Assembly (NCBI GenBank): GCA_003550305.1
Contig: QKYT01000620.1
Location: 17,617-70,703 of the forward strand
DNA: 53,087 nt
Source: Glomus cerebriforme
Taxonomy: Eukaryota; Glomeromycota; Glomeromycetes; Glomerales; Glomeraceae
Direction of reading: 5' to 3'
Shown: piece by piece, positions 1 to 12,062 of the stretch
Layout of the letters: every line of letters starts with the position of its first letter
Numbering within the stretch: the stretch's first letter is position 1
Translations under genes and position numbers: made by a program
The notes under the pieces: generated by a model
Database searches by the model: none
What the model was told of the DNA's origin: nothing
What the model saw: only the letters and a program-made list of their open reading frames with translations

Positions 1-24
1 AGATAAATCTTGTCTGTGTAAGAA

Positions 25-680
25 GTTTGTGATAAGACCATTTTGTTTATAATATGGACAGCATGGCCTCATTACAAACTCCTCACACCCTATAATAATA
101 ATAATAAAAAAAATGTTAGTAAATAGCAATGAATATAATTATTATTTTATATTTAAAGATAAGTAAATATAACATTTACCTTGATAGAGAGCTGAAGTGA
201 ATGGACTAAAAAATAGAAGATCCAGACATNTGGAATGATAAGAACCTTGATATCATCATCTTGTTTGTCTAAATAAAATAAAAAAAAAAGTTAAAAACTA
301 AGGGAATCACCCATCCCTTGTTTTTAACTAAAAAAAAAGGTCTAATATAAAGGAATCACCCATCCCTTGTTTGTCTAAATAAAAAAAATTAAGAAAAAAA
401 AAGAAAAATAAAGTGTAAAAGAATCATGAAAGATTTAAGGTGTTTGTGATAAGACCATTCTGTTTATAATATAAGCAGCACCTCATTGCAAGGTCCTCAC
501 ATTCTATAATAATTATAAAAAAAATGTTAGTAAACAGTAATGAATTATTGTTTTATATATTTAAAGTTAAATAAATATACCATTTATTTTGATAGAGAAC
601 TTGATTAATGCTGAAATCAATAGAATAGAAAACCCAAACATATGGAAAGAGAAGAACTTTATACTTCCCTTAACCTATAA
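25..680. repeat. Direct tandem repeat, unit about 417 bp
   Basis: A segment opening with GTTTGTGATAAGACCATT at 25 recurs at 442. Both copies continue in parallel through a CTCACA..CTATAATAAT stretch, an AAAAAAAATGTTAGTAAA stretch, a TTGATAGAGA stretch and a CATATGG-like end. A shorter diverged third copy seems to start near 675 and keeps the TAAGTAAATA..ATTTACCTT..ATAGA part. No coding content is visible. The array runs off the left edge, so the copy number is a minimum. Confidence 0.8.
303..372. repeat. Nested short tandem repeat
   Basis: GGAATCACCCATCCCTTG occurs at 303 and again at 352 (period 49), separated by A-rich sequence. It lies inside the first large repeat unit and appears absent from the second, so it probably arose after the larger duplication. 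Confidence 0.75.
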
Positions 681-699
681 TGATAAAAATAATAATAAT

Positions 700-1429
700 T
701 TTTTTATACTCCTTATTTTAAACACACATGTTCAGCTAAGTAAATAGCATTTTACCTTAATAGAAGGCTTGTTTTTCAGTTATTAATTGAAGCAGTTACA
801 AAAGCTGAAATCTTCTCAAGTAGTTTAAGACCAAAGTCGAAGTAAGCAATGATAGAAGGATCAATTTTAAAGACAGGGCCAAAGTGAAGAGTAAGACCAA
901 AAGAATAGAGAACCAAAAAATCCCACAAAGCTGAAATGAGGAGTGAAACTAAAAAAATAGATCAAAGACTAAAGATATAGAACCAAAAAAATAGAAGATT
1001 CAAAGTAAAAGTCTAAAGGTTTCTTAGTGATAAACAATTTAAAGGGAAGGGGATAAACTAAAAAAAAAAGTATTTCATAGGGTATATATAGTTTTTTTTT
1101 GGATTTCTAAATATGAAAAATATGATGTAACTTTTGCGAAATATTACAATTTGCAGTCATAGTTTGAAAAATAGGCATATTATGGATAATTAATAAGCAA
1201 AATTGACTCATTTTGAATATACAGTATAGATTACACATGAATTACGTCAGTCCACCTTCATCTGCATCTGATGCACAAATAAATCAACTAAACAAAATTT
1301 AAATTAATACATAATCAATAATATGATTAAATAATGAATTCTTATGACACAACATTTGTAAATTTTACAAATGGTAATAAATGAATGAATAAATACCTAT
1401 CTAAGTTTTTTCTCTATTATTTTATTTTA
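700..1429. other. Gene-free A-rich stretch
   Basis: Purine-rich sequence at 820-1010 repeats short blocks resembling AAAATAGAAGAT, which also occur in the upstream repeat units, so it may be a degraded continuation of that array. No open frame or RNA gene is supported. Confidence 0.4.
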
Positions 1430-1620
1430 AACTAAAACTTCCCTTTAAAATTCCCTCTTTAACTTCCTTATACTGTATATGATACTTTTCTCGTTACAGG
1501 CAAGGAAAAACCAGTCGGTTAGTTGAGTCTCTCCTAACTGGCTGGTTTGGTTTAGATTAGAATCTTCCTATTTATTTCCTTGTATACTGTATTTATGAAG
1601 ACAAAAGAAATCATGATGGA
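1430..1620 (+). mobile_element. Copy of a transposon-linked module (plus orientation)
   Basis: Contains CCTTATACTGTATAT, then CAGGCAAGGAA, ACCAGTCGGTTAG, GGCTGGTTTGGTTTAGA and a second CTTGTATACTGTAT. The same ordered module occurs at 19115-19350, 37105-37345, 40440-40505 and 47497-47760, next to transposon-like sequence each time. A short plus-strand coding-like stretch rich in K and E follows at about 1600-1720. I infer the end or promoter region of a DNA transposon. The transposase family is not visible here. Confidence 0.6.
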
Positions 1621-2135
1621 AAATTTAACAAGCAGCAAGAAGATAAAACAGAACGAGTAAAGAATTTAAAAGCTTTATTTCGCAGAAATGAAAATGATAA
1701 TAAAGACAAGAAGATAATGAGGTACTGTATGTGTTATAATGGATTTTAAATTGTAAATTATTTGTAATTAATTGCATTACCATTACCATTTCTTTTCAAC
1801 ACCAAAACCAAATACATCACAGATATTAAGAAGAACACTCATATGAATGTGAATGGAGTTAAGTATATCTACAGGGAATGCAAGCAATCATCCAGCATGG
1901 TATAATGCATTAGCTAAATTATTTTATAAAAAAATGTATATGTTATTTTTCATAGCTAATTATCTTTTTATTTTTAAAAAAAATGTATTATACTGTTTTT
2001 TATAATAAACATAATGAAAATTAAAAATCCTATTATTATTTTCCAAATTTTATATTTACTGGTATAACGAATAAGTTTCTTTTAAACAATTGACGAGTAG
2101 AAACAAATAAATTATAAAAATTTCAAAACAAAACT

Positions 2136-2214
2136 GTGTAAGAGGTGATGAGGTATGGCAAGCCGAGGGACAAGAGTTGCCCCTGTGCTTGCCGCACCTC
2201 ACCACCTCTAACAC
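2136..2214. repeat. GC-rich foldback hairpin
   Basis: The left arm begins GTGTAAGAGGTGATGAGG and ends near GGCAAGC; the right arm is its near-complement, ending CCTCACCACCTCTAACAC. Arms are about 34 bp with a few mismatches, and the apex is ACAAGAGTTG. It is far more GC-rich than its surroundings. Open frames on either strand here are by-products of the symmetry. It may be a foldback or MITE-type element, or a transcribed hairpin. Confidence 0.8.
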
Positions 2215-3144
2215 CAGATGATAAAATTTTAAATAACTTTTTGCTAAGATATTCTTCTTTAATTCATACAAGTCAATATTCCAAATCAACATCTTCTGTA
2301 AAGCACGGTCTATTTTATGAACAATAAATCTTTTAAAATGGAATTAACTCAACCAAGATTTATAAAATGTTGTCAGATACTGTACGTTGAGAAAAAGTCA
2401 AAAATAATATTTATCATTATTCTACAATAAAAAACTGTTAATTTTGATACAAAACAATCAATATATTTACATTTATTTCATTATAAAAATAAAATATTAT
2501 TGATATTTGCAGTTATTTTATAAATTATTAGTGAACTTTTTTTATTTATTAAGTTTATCATATGGTTATTTTAAATTATCGTCCTATTTATTTACGAAGA
2601 GTTTTATCAACTAATAAAAAGAAAATAATAGAGCTTTAGTGTACATTAAATTACAAGAAGACAAAGAATTAAATCTATATACTGTATTTCTATTTTATAA
2701 ATTTATTTATGTAAATATTTATAAAAATTGATTTAGTGTATTTATATTATATTTTTAATTCAGAAAATTTTGTATAAGTTTTTTTTTTTGATTCGTTGTA
2801 CGAAAAGTTTTAAGATTTGAACAAAAACTTCCAAGCTTCCTCTATAATTTTGAAAAAAATAATTTAGAATAAAAGCTAATCTTTATTAGGATTAAGTATG
2901 AAAACAAAATTACATGTTAAACAAAGCTGCAGCTTAGCCAAAAAATACATTTACTGCATATCAAACATTATTTAATACTTTCATCTATAATATCCATATT
3001 AAGGATCTTATTGTATTTTTCTATAAGGGATATTCATAACTAAATGGATTTCATGCATAATTTGACGTAACAATACATTGTTAATATAAGAAAAGATTAT
3101 AAAATTTTATAAAAGGTTTAAATTTTGTAATTCATTTATATGGC

Positions 3145-4275
3145 ATGGACGAGTTAAAGGAACCGAGTCAGACAGAGTCAATTGTAGTAGAAGTAAAAGA
3201 GCCAGTAACATCAACAACAACAGAAGATATCATATTAACAGATGATGATATACTTAAAAAAAAAGTAAATATAGAGGATCATAAGAAAAAAATTGTTCGA
3301 ATTAATATATTGAAGAAGATAATTCAATGAGTTATGCTGCTACTTATAGCAAAGCAGATAATTCAATTCTTGGATGGTCAGTTAACATCGAAGAGAATGG
3401 GCAACAACAACCCGATGTGTATTTTTGTCTAAGCAGTACAGATTGGGATTTTTCTAAATTTGTATACAAATTATCTTATATAAATATTTATATCTAATTT
3501 TATTATATATTGTAGTTGTATACCTTATTGACTTTAACAAAGGTCAATATTTTCAATTAAGGATAGCAGACAAATTTGGATTTCTTCCCAATGGTGATAT
3601 AATTCTAGTAAAACATTGCGAAAATTACAATTACAAAATTTACAAGTACCCTTTGAAAATAATAAGCCAACTACAAATAATCCTCAAATATATTATATAT
3701 CTGGAAGGTTAAAACATCTTGGTCATTTTTCATGTCAAAGAAAGTTATTCATTTTTGACGAATTTGGATTTGTTCAATGGGATTTAATAAAAATGAGTGT
3801 TGATATGGAATACAGATACTCATTCGATTATGATGATGAATGTCTTCCTGATTCATTTAATTTAGTAATAAGCAAAAATCAAACATTTTTGGCATTAAAT
3901 ATTAATACAAAAATTGATATATTTTTAATAGAGACTGGATTGTGGATTTCAAGTTATGGTTAGTGCTTTTACAGTTCTTTTTTTATGCGGTTGATGAAGA
4001 TTTATTACGGCTCCGATATTATAAGACATAAAACAAAGATAATAATATTCAAGAAATTTTAAATGATGAATTTAACAATTCACATTATTCATTACCACCA
4101 CAAAATATGGAATAATTAGTGATAAATATAAGTATTATCAAGTAGTTTCAAATATTATGAAGAAACGGTGGAATTTTTAAAATTTGGACAAGAAATATTA
4201 AAAATAGCAATTGATAAAAGTCAGGATTTTATTATTCAATCAATTTTTGATAAAATTTTTGAATTAATTGAATTC
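3145..4275 (+). pseudogene. Broken multi-domain gene of unrecognised family
   Basis: The reading starts at ATG 3145 with an acidic N-terminus (MDELKEPSQTE). It breaks by a frameshift near 3300, where a different frame continues with YIEEDNSMSYAATYSKAD. A further piece at about 3514-3705 includes YLIDFNKGQYFQLRIADKFG. Another frame takes over at 3660-3963 with KHLGHFSCQRKLFIFDEFG and ends at a stop after WISSYG. A last trace near 4168-4270 reads EFLKFGQEILKIAIDKSQDF. At least three frame changes and several stops make this a pseudogene. The pattern of short beta-like blocks suggests a large cytoplasmic N-terminal region. It may belong to a family that carries a C-terminal ion-channel domain in related fungi, but no membrane segment is left here, so that is a guess. 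Confidence 0.65.
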
Positions 4276-4735
4276 CCTTCGTCATTTTGTTTCATTAAAA
4301 TTTTGTACTGTATCTTCGTCAAAATAATTATTGGTCCTTCATTCATTCATAAACCATTTATCAACACCAGTTAACCCTATTAACTTCTTTTTTTTTCTTC
4401 TGTCCAAGAATCTTTTTAACAATAGAACTTAAATTATCCAACATTCGTGATTGAATTTCCAACACTATCCATATTAGCAGCATCACCTACCATGTATAGC
4501 AGGATTCATTATTTTTGTCCAATGACTAAGGCAATGCAATCTGCAATTTGCAGCACGAGTTATTATCTTCTTTTGTCCATTTACATGTTTATTCCATCTT
4601 TTGAAACAATATATTGCTGTACATTTTGGAAAATAATCAGTTGGTATTGCAATTTGAACATTCACGATGATATCATAAAATAATGAATTTCAAAAATAAC
4701 AGATGATTCCAGATGTCAAGTACAGGATTTACTGT
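4276..4735 (-). mobile_element. Probable transposon fragment replacing the 3' end of the broken gene
   Basis: Gene-like plus-strand sequence stops abruptly near 4275. From there the better coding signal is on the minus strand, with fragments such as FPKCTAIYCFKRWNK and GVDKWFMNE in different frames separated by stops. I do not recognise the family. A sharp switch of strand and composition suggests an insertion that truncated the gene to its left. Confidence 0.35.
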
Positions 4736-4889
4736 ATGTTCCACTTTTTTGAATCGTATTTGTAATTAGGATTTATATGTTTAACGTTAAATTTTCAATA
4801 TACTTTTTTATTAATAAAATTTATATTTTGGTATTTAGAGATAAGAATAAAACCAGATTTACATAATCTTAAAAAATTACAAAAAAATA

Positions 4890-5972
4890 TTATGATAATA
4901 AAAGTTCTGCCAATTTGTTTTGAGCATCTTCATCTCCTTGTCCAGCAGATTTTTCGTACCAATAAATCGCCTTCATTATATCTTTTTCAATTCCATTTCC
5001 ATTCTCATACATCAAAGCAAGATTATATTGAGCTAATACATTTCCTAAATCTGCCGCCTTATGATATAATTTAAATGCCTTTTGTTTGTTAACATCAGTT
5101 CCAATTCCTTTTTCATAACAATATCCCAAATTACTTATTCCATGTGCATTTCCTAAATCTGCAGCCTTTTGATATAATTTAAATGCTTTTTGTAAATTAA
5201 TATCGGTTCCAGTTCCATCTTTATAACAACACCCTAAGTTATTTGTTCCATGTGAATCTCCTAAATCTGCCGTCTTCTGATAAAATGTAAATGCTTTTTG
5301 CATATTAACATCGGTTCCATCCCCTTTTTCATAACAATATCCTAGATTATTCATTCCTTTTATATTCCCTAAATCTGCTGCTTTTTGATATAATTCAAAT
5401 GCTTTTTGTTCATCAACATCAGTTCCAATTCCTTTTTTATAACAACATCCCAAATTATTTATTCCACTTGGATATTTTCCTTCCGTTAATTTCTTGGATA
5501 ATTCAAAAGCTTCATGATGATTTTTTTCAATGCCTTTTCCATAAAAATATATACGAGCAAGAAAATATTGAGCTACACTATTTTCTAACTCTACTGCTTT
5601 TTGATATAGTTCAAACGCTTTGTGCTTATTGATATTGGCTTCAATTCCATGATAATTAAAATATCCAAGTAAATAAATAGAATTTGAATCATTTTGATTA
5701 TTTATAATCCAATTATAGATTTCTTGCGAATTTATCTTATGATTATTAATATAACCAAAAAAGTATTGCTTTATTACATTATCTTCTTTTCCTTTATTTA
5801 TTTCTTTAAATTTTAATTTAACTAATTCATCAACCACAATGCTTAAATCCTCTTCAAATATGACTTCATTGATATTTTTTGTTGTGGGTTCTATTTCCTT
5901 TACATTCATTTTATTAAAATTTTGAATAATTTGAGATAAATTCTCATGTAATGAATTATTAATATTTGTCAT
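4890..5972 (-). CDS. Sel1-repeat protein, 360 aa
   Basis: Intact single-exon gene. Residues 1-90 form a charged linker (NNSLHENLSQIIQNF, then acidic stretches). From about residue 95 to the end there are seven or eight Sel1-like helical repeats of about 36 residues, with the pattern LGYCYEKG.GTDVN.QKAF and LYQKAADLGN. Sel1 repeats are TPR-like scaffolds for protein-protein contacts; no signal peptide or membrane span is visible, so it is likely cytosolic. The linker and repeat order match the C-terminal half of the kinase-Sel1 genes at 28.1 and 43.4 kb, but no kinase exons lie upstream. The ATG at 5972 is the first in frame, and a minus-strand TATATATA lies about 90 bp upstream. The central repeats are also alike in DNA, which suggests recent internal duplication. 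No client protein can be named. Confidence 0.9.
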   Translation of the reverse strand: MTNINNSLHENLSQIIQNFNKMNVKEIEPTTKNINEVIFEEDLSIVVDELVKLKFKEINKGKEDNVIKQYFFGYINNHKINSQEIYNWIINNQNDSNSIYLLGYFNYHGIEANINKHKAFELYQKAVELENSVAQYFLARIYFYGKGIEKNHHEAFELSKKLTEGKYPSGINNLGCCYKKGIGTDVDEQKAFELYQKAADLGNIKGMNNLGYCYEKGDGTDVNMQKAFTFYQKTADLGDSHGTNNLGCCYKDGTGTDINLQKAFKLYQKAADLGNAHGISNLGYCYEKGIGTDVNKQKAFKLYHKAADLGNVLAQYNLALMYENGNGIEKDIMKAIYWYEKSAGQGDEDAQNKLAELLLS

Positions 5973-6670
5973 AATAAAATTATTTGAGTTTGTCGTATGT
6001 TATGAAAAATTGGAAAAGTTTAAATTTGAGTTTGTGTAATTATTTTTATACCACAACGTCTATATATAACTAAAAAATTTAGTTTACACGCTGTATAAAT
6101 AATTATGAATTGTGTAACGTTCTGAACTGATCTATTCCGTGCTGATCATTTCTTTTTTTAAGGAATTTTTCTATTTTAGGTCGGGTAAAATGAAATGATG
6201 TAATGCGTCGAACTGATAAGTGGCGTGATTTTTATGTCACTTTTTTAATTTTCTCATTATTTTGAACAATATTCTATATTTGATTACAAAAAGAGTTGAT
6301 ATCAGTATTTTCACATTTTCACATGGCCAGCTAATATTGATTTATCAAAAATTACTTCATATAAGCATATTAAAAAGTTTTATACTATGCAAGAATAATC
6401 AGGAGATCAAAAATATTGTGAAGTCTTTAACAACATAAATTGTAAACATAATTTATATCATTTTAATATTGACGACTTTAACCAATGTTTTTCTTTCCTT
6501 ACTCGCATTGATATCAATATCAGCTAATTAAAAACGATAAAAACCTATTGATTACTTTGTAGGATCTGAATATAATTTTTTTTTTCGTTTATATCACAGC
6601 ATATTTCTGGAATATTTTTTGTGCACAATTTCCTATATTAGTTTAAACTCATTGATCCTGGCGCGGTTAT
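5973..6670 (-). promoter_or_regulatory. Upstream region shared with the F-box gene at 32.5 kb
   Basis: Three blocks match the upstream region of the other minus-strand gene in the same order. CTGTATAAATAATTATGA plus TTGTGTAACGT (6089-6120) matches 32583-32612. CGAACTGATAAGTGGCGTGATT (6209-6230 region) matches 32624-32647. TATATTAGTTTAA..CTCATTGATCC..G (about 6580-6665) matches 32826-32913. The copy here carries about 60 bp extra between the first two blocks. It could be a duplicated promoter or a transposon remnant carrying one. Confidence 0.65.
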
Positions 6671-7979
6671 GGCTGGTATTCATACTGTAGATCTTTTTTG
6701 CGCTTCCGCAGTATTTCCGCAGAAAATTTTTTGTGCTACCGCAATTTTATCTACAAAAATTAAATCAAGTAAATAAAGATCAATGTGAAGCTAGTAAGAA
6801 ATATTAACCGCGAAGAAAAAAATAAAATGCAGAACCTGCTTAATTTCTCTGTCATTGTTATAAGGAATTAAATCCCAAAGAATAAATTTGAAGGATTAAA
6901 ATGAAAATGAAGTTAATAGTAGAAATTAAAAAAAAATAAAGATGAATTCACCTAAAGAAGGAGCTGAAAATGAAGTTAATAAAATATCAAAAATTAGTGA
7001 AAAAAAATGAAAGAATATTTTTTAAACCTTAGTAAAGAGAAGAGACAAAAAAAATTGTTCAATCAAAAACATTTATGAATTCTTGTAAAGTAGAAATAAG
7101 TTTGATTATTTCACGCATATCAGTTCATGTATATAACAGATAATATACAGTAATATTTTAAATAGATAGAAGATTGTTATTTTAAAATAATCATATTATA
7201 ATCCATGATATTAGTGTTGCGCTGATTTATATTTATTACAAAGTTTCTGGCCAAGTTTACCACAATTACGGTATAAAAATAGGGTTGATTCCACATGAGA
7301 TTGCGGCTATTGAAGGCACAAGTGATTTAATATAAAATAAATATATATTTATTATTAAATATAAATTACATACAAATAAATTTTCAAGATTTTAAAACTA
7401 ATAAGATTTGCTAAAGTTGTACTAATATAATAACAAAGAATTAAATTAAATTAAGGCAAAGGACGAACTCAAAGAATCAAATTAAAGCAATGCAAATGAT
7501 AAACCCAGAGAATTAAATGATGAACCCAAGGAATGAAATAAAATTAAAACAATGTAATTTAAAAATTTGACGCCTAATACAATATTCATTTTTAATCAGA
7601 AGTTGTTAATTGTTTCAGTGTTAAGATCATAATGTTCTTTTTTCTATTTAATTTTTGTATTGTCATTCTTTCTTTTAACTGAAACCCCAATTTCTCTGCA
7701 TGATTTATTAAAATTCACTCAACTTTTTTCTGAATGAAGGAAACAACTCCATACTTTTTTTCCTAGTATTTTTTGTAAGAATACATCTGAATAGTTATGA
7801 ATTTCCCAACATTCGCAAAGCCAGATATTAAATTTTTAAAAAACTTTGTAAGTGCAGGCAGATTCTGCATTAAAAAGTTCTTTGAGATATATCTATTGCT
7901 GTTGACACTTTGCACTTTCTCTTATAAAGTATTGGAGCTGCCCTAATATAATTACTCTGCTTCTTCTAAAAATGATCCG
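6671..7979. other. No supported gene
   Basis: A-rich sequence with a short repeated phrase (GAAAATGAAGTTAATA near 6904 and 6967) and simple AATTAAA-type runs around 7440-7560. I see no convincing open frame, RNA gene or transposon end. Confidence 0.4.
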
Positions 7980-9900
7980 CCCAAGTATAGGAGAAATGAA
8001 TTACTTTTTTGATTTCATTACTAAATGATTTTGAAGGAGATTAGAATTGATGCAAGATAATCAAATATTGTTGTCCAATGAGTTTTGCAATATCCTTTTA
8101 CAAGTATGTAACACTAACACTTCGTCTAGAGGTCATTTTCTTTCTCCATTTACATTAATCTACTCTAGAAGTTGCAAATATATTTATTTTTCAGAAATTT
8201 ATGGCATAAAGATGGCCAGTACTTAAGTTGTAGAGATTGTTGCTATTCAACAAAATCCATTCTCGCCTTCTTATTATGCTAATAAATATGGACTTCTATG
8301 TTATCCGGTGAAATAAGTCGGAATTGATAAAACTTTTTGGCTGATTGTGAGTCCTTTATAGCATTGAACTTCACTAACTTAGCACATAAATATGCAAGTT
8401 TTTCAATACAATTTCATGCGCGGGTGCACATAGTTTTTGATAGGGAGAGTCTACACTTATTTGTTGAATGGCTTTTACATAATTTGTAATTATAATCATC
8501 AAGGTAAGCACCACTCATTAACTTAATGAAAATAAATTGATATATGGTACAAATTATTATAATTTTCTGTTTATTACTATCAGAATCTTCTTCAATAATC
8601 TTAACTAGGTCTTCTTCTGTCTCTTTCCAAGTTTTGTCATGTAAATGCTTTATTGATAATTCATCTAAGTTCTCAATGCTAAAATCTTGCACAAAAGAAT
8701 TACATCTTTTTGAATTATTTTTGGTATGAGTGGTTGCATACACTGTATTGGTTTCATAAAAGATGTGTATGCAGATTTTTCCAAATATCTGAATCATTGC
8801 TTATTATTTGGTTAGCAATTTGTTGTGTAGATGAAAAATTTTATTCATGGGTCTAAAATTGTTGCAAGTGGTACTAGTTAAATGTACAGATGCATTGGTA
8901 AAATTAGATAATGAACTTATATGGAGGTTTGTTTTCAACATGATCCCTGGAACAGCTATTTGTAATTGTCAATATTGTCAAAATGATCATTTGCATTGTT
9001 GGAATTATGGTCAGGATATTGAAAAATGGCAGTATTTATTCTTTAGTATAGATCTTGTATTGTTGAAGCATACTGAGTAACTAATTCTCCTGGTTGCTGC
9101 TGTCCATATTTCCACCATTGCAACGAATGGATATATCAAATTTAGAAATTATTAATGAAGTTAACTATTGATTTTTTTTTAGACAAGTTAATCAGATTTT
9201 ATTGTAATTATAGTTGATCTATATAGATACATTTCCATGCTAAATAGGTAGAATTCCATCTAGTTTTAACATCTGTTAAAATGTTGAGAGGATTTTCCAT
9301 AGTGTCTTGATCTTTGTATAGATTATTCTCATATTGCGCCTCTCGTAAACATTGTGCCTGCTTAGGACTACAAAAAAAAACTTGTAAATTTTTTACACGA
9401 TGATGAATTGCCCTAACTTGTTTTAGACCTTCTTGAACTGATAATTGCAATGTGTTATAATTAAAGAATGATAAAGAATATGTCCTTTTTACAGAAAAAC
9501 ATAACTTGTCATGTGAAGTGAGGATTTGTAAAAATGGTAACCACCCTTATAGAATGCTAGTAGAACGCCATTTCTAATTAAATTTAAATCTAAATCTAAG
9601 TTTTCATATAAAGAGCTATTGTACATCCATTGACTAATTTAGAAAGTTTTGAAACCTTATTTACACTTTTTGTAGTCTTCCACCATATTCTGTTGTTTTG
9701 TTCTTTGTAAATACTTTCTCTATTATGCTATAAAAAATATATAAAATTAAATCAAATCTTATTGGATAATTTAAATTATTGTCTATTTGTTTCCCTTTAG
9801 TAATAGTGTTCTCCACACTTTTCTGCCATCTCTTCAAGGCACAAAGGGCATGTGCGACAGGATCTTCAATGGGTTAGTCAAACTCGTCCATAGCAGTTGT
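7980..9900 (-). mobile_element. Decayed hAT-family transposase
   Basis: The clearest part is 9450-9208 on the minus strand. It reads LQLSVQEGLKQVRAIHHRV and then LTDVKTRWNSTYLAWK; the RWNSTY box is characteristic of hAT transposases. Upstream (about 9500-9850) other frames hold BED/hAT-like scraps such as KLVNGCTIALYENLDLDLN. Downstream, 8797-8414 is an open stretch with SIENLDELSIKHLHDKTWKE. Around 8200-8300 a frame resembles the hAT dimerisation region (QQQSLQLKYWPSLCHKFL). Stops and frame changes throughout show it cannot encode a working enzyme. Element ends are not resolved. Confidence 0.7.
8847..9080 (+). other. Open stretch with spaced cysteines, unrecognised
   Basis: A 77-residue plus-strand open stretch antisense to the hAT debris. 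It contains CNCQYCQNDHLHC preceded by WRFVFNMIPG. The W..F...P followed by C..C..H..C is loosely like the zinc-binding tail of some reverse transcriptases (zf-RVT). This could be chance, since one motif on one short frame is weak evidence. Confidence 0.2.
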
Positions 9901-11006
9901 GGAAGTTAATTATTAATTATTGGTATTATTATCGTAAATTATATTATTATTAGAAAAACTACTAACAATGACACAAGCTACAATAAAATTTCTTGGAATA
10001 TCTAATTCTATTGAATTATATACAGACTATAACTGTGTTGAAAAAAGAAATGGTTTATGAGTATTATCATCATCTTATTTTCTATAATATAACTTAATTC
10101 TCTTCAAACAATTAATAGTGTTGATATACTAGTATTATGTACTATTTAATTTGTTTTTGAAAAAAAATTAATCATTTGTTACATATATGCTTTTAATTTT
10201 TTACAATTCTTAATCCCTTTCCAATTATTAAATGTAATATGTGTGCTGTACAGGAAAGTCTTTAACTTGCTGCTATCATTCCAACTAGAATGGAAATAGC
10301 AAATATATTTGTGCCAGTGGTTTATACATAATTTCTCCAATGATATTTATGTTATATACGACATGAAAGAGCAGTGTTTAGAATAAAACTTAAAATTGTT
10401 GGATAAAATAATCTGAAGTCAAAAAAATTGAATTTAGCATTCTTGGGATTAGAAGTTGAAGGGGTAAGGTGTTGAGATCAGAAGTATTCAAAGATAAAAT
10501 TTATGAATAGCTGATGTAATGTTAGAACTATTATCAGTAGTTATTGTTATATACAAATAAGTAATAATTTTCACAAATATGTTAATCATATGTCTAATAT
10601 TTTTGAATAGATTTGCTATTGCCTTTTGCGTTTTTCAAGTGATCATTGAAAATTTATTCTGAAATTTCATTATTTAGTTTTTTGCTCTATGGATTTTAAT
10701 CCTCTATAATTTAATGATTTTAAATAAGATGCTTATTGCTTAAATAATATCCAGAATTAATAGCATACTGGAGTCCTATTGAACTGATTTAATAACTTTT
10801 TGCAAAGGCTAAGATTTGAGGTTCACTTTAATCCTTTTCTTTATCATTGTATATATTAACTTTAAAGATCTTTTTTATTACTCATCTAAAGTTTTGCTAT
10901 GTGGGTTTCTCAAATGATATCACTATAATCAACCACCAGGGAAGAAACATAATTCTAAAAGTGCTGATTAACAGCAGCCTTAATTTAATTAGGAGAGTTA
11001 ACCAAA
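9901..11006. other. No supported gene
   Basis: A/T-rich sequence, perhaps further hAT debris from 9901 to about 10300. No open frame with a recognisable motif. Confidence 0.35.
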
Positions 11007-11102
11007 ATGAGTCCTGTAGAGAAGGGAACAAGAACTCTGTCCAAAACAATGGAATGTCACAATCTATTCAGGGCAAAGTTGATAAAGGAAGATTTATCAT
11101 AA
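11007..11102 (+). other. Short coding-like relic
   Basis: ATG at 11007 opens a 31-residue frame (MSPVEKGTRTLSKTMECHNL..) with balanced composition unlike the surrounding A/T-rich sequence. A longer overlapping plus frame (10847-11110) exists but looks less protein-like. It is probably a piece of a mobile element; no family assigned. Confidence 0.25.
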
Positions 11103-12062
11103 AGATATAAACATTTAATCGATTCATCCTAAATCTAAGCCATTAAAAGATAAGTCTTAAATGAAATTTTTTTAACCTTATTTGATTGATTTTAATTTAG
11201 GAAAATTAATTATTAAACTGTCAATTTTCATTGTCAACTAGCATTCAGAGTTAGAATGATTCATATAAAATAAGGATGGAAAATGGAGAAGAATATAGAA
11301 AATTCTTAAATATCTAAGGTAGATATATTATATCATATGTAATCATCAAAATTATTTAAAGTTATACTACCACTGTTAATTTCCAGAATAATTATTAAAT
11401 AAAAAAATTTTTTTTATATATAATATTTTAATGGTTTGTTGTTAGATGGATTTAAAATTCTCATTATTGCAGATTTTCTAATGTATATTTTGATATATCA
11501 TATTCAAATCCAGAGGGATCACCATTTAGGGTATATTTTGTAATATACAACTAAACTCTTGAAGGCTGATTTCTTGTAATATTCATAATAAAGATTTATA
11601 TAATCTGAATAATCTGATTAAAATATGCCTAATTTCCATTTAAGATTCTCTTAAATGTTTAAATCGATGTGAAAGATACACGATAGATTATGAGCGCTAG
11701 GAAAGATATCATTAATTGATCTCATTATAGATAGATCAGAATCGATATAGATGACTTTAGGAGTAATTGTTTCAGTAAAAATATTATCAAGGTATCCATT
11801 GGTGAATTAAATATGATCTTGATATAATATTTTATTCTACAATTTTGAATTATTTCAGGAATAGCCAAGATATTTTTAATACAATTCATTAAATTTTGAT
11901 AATGAAAAAGTGCAATTTAATTTACTTGATTAAGAGTATCCTCTTGATTGTAATTTACTTATTATTTTTAATTAGGAATTTCATATTATTCATGAATTTT
12001 CATTTTTTCATTCCTTTTTTGATTATTTTATTGTAAGATTATATCAAAATTTCAATTGATTT

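Noticed and set aside
303..372. Short spaced repeats considered as a CRISPR array
   Set aside because: Only two units with A-rich, non-unique spacers, in a fungal-type genome.
2056..2327. Overlapping plus and minus frames with similar peptides (CGKHRGNSCPSACHTSSP and GKPRDKSCPCACRTSPP)
   Set aside because: The similarity on opposite strands comes from the palindromic hairpin at 2136-2214, not from coding.
4892..5632. Plus-strand open frames at 4892 and 5399
   Set aside because: Antisense shadows of the intact minus-strand Sel1 gene.
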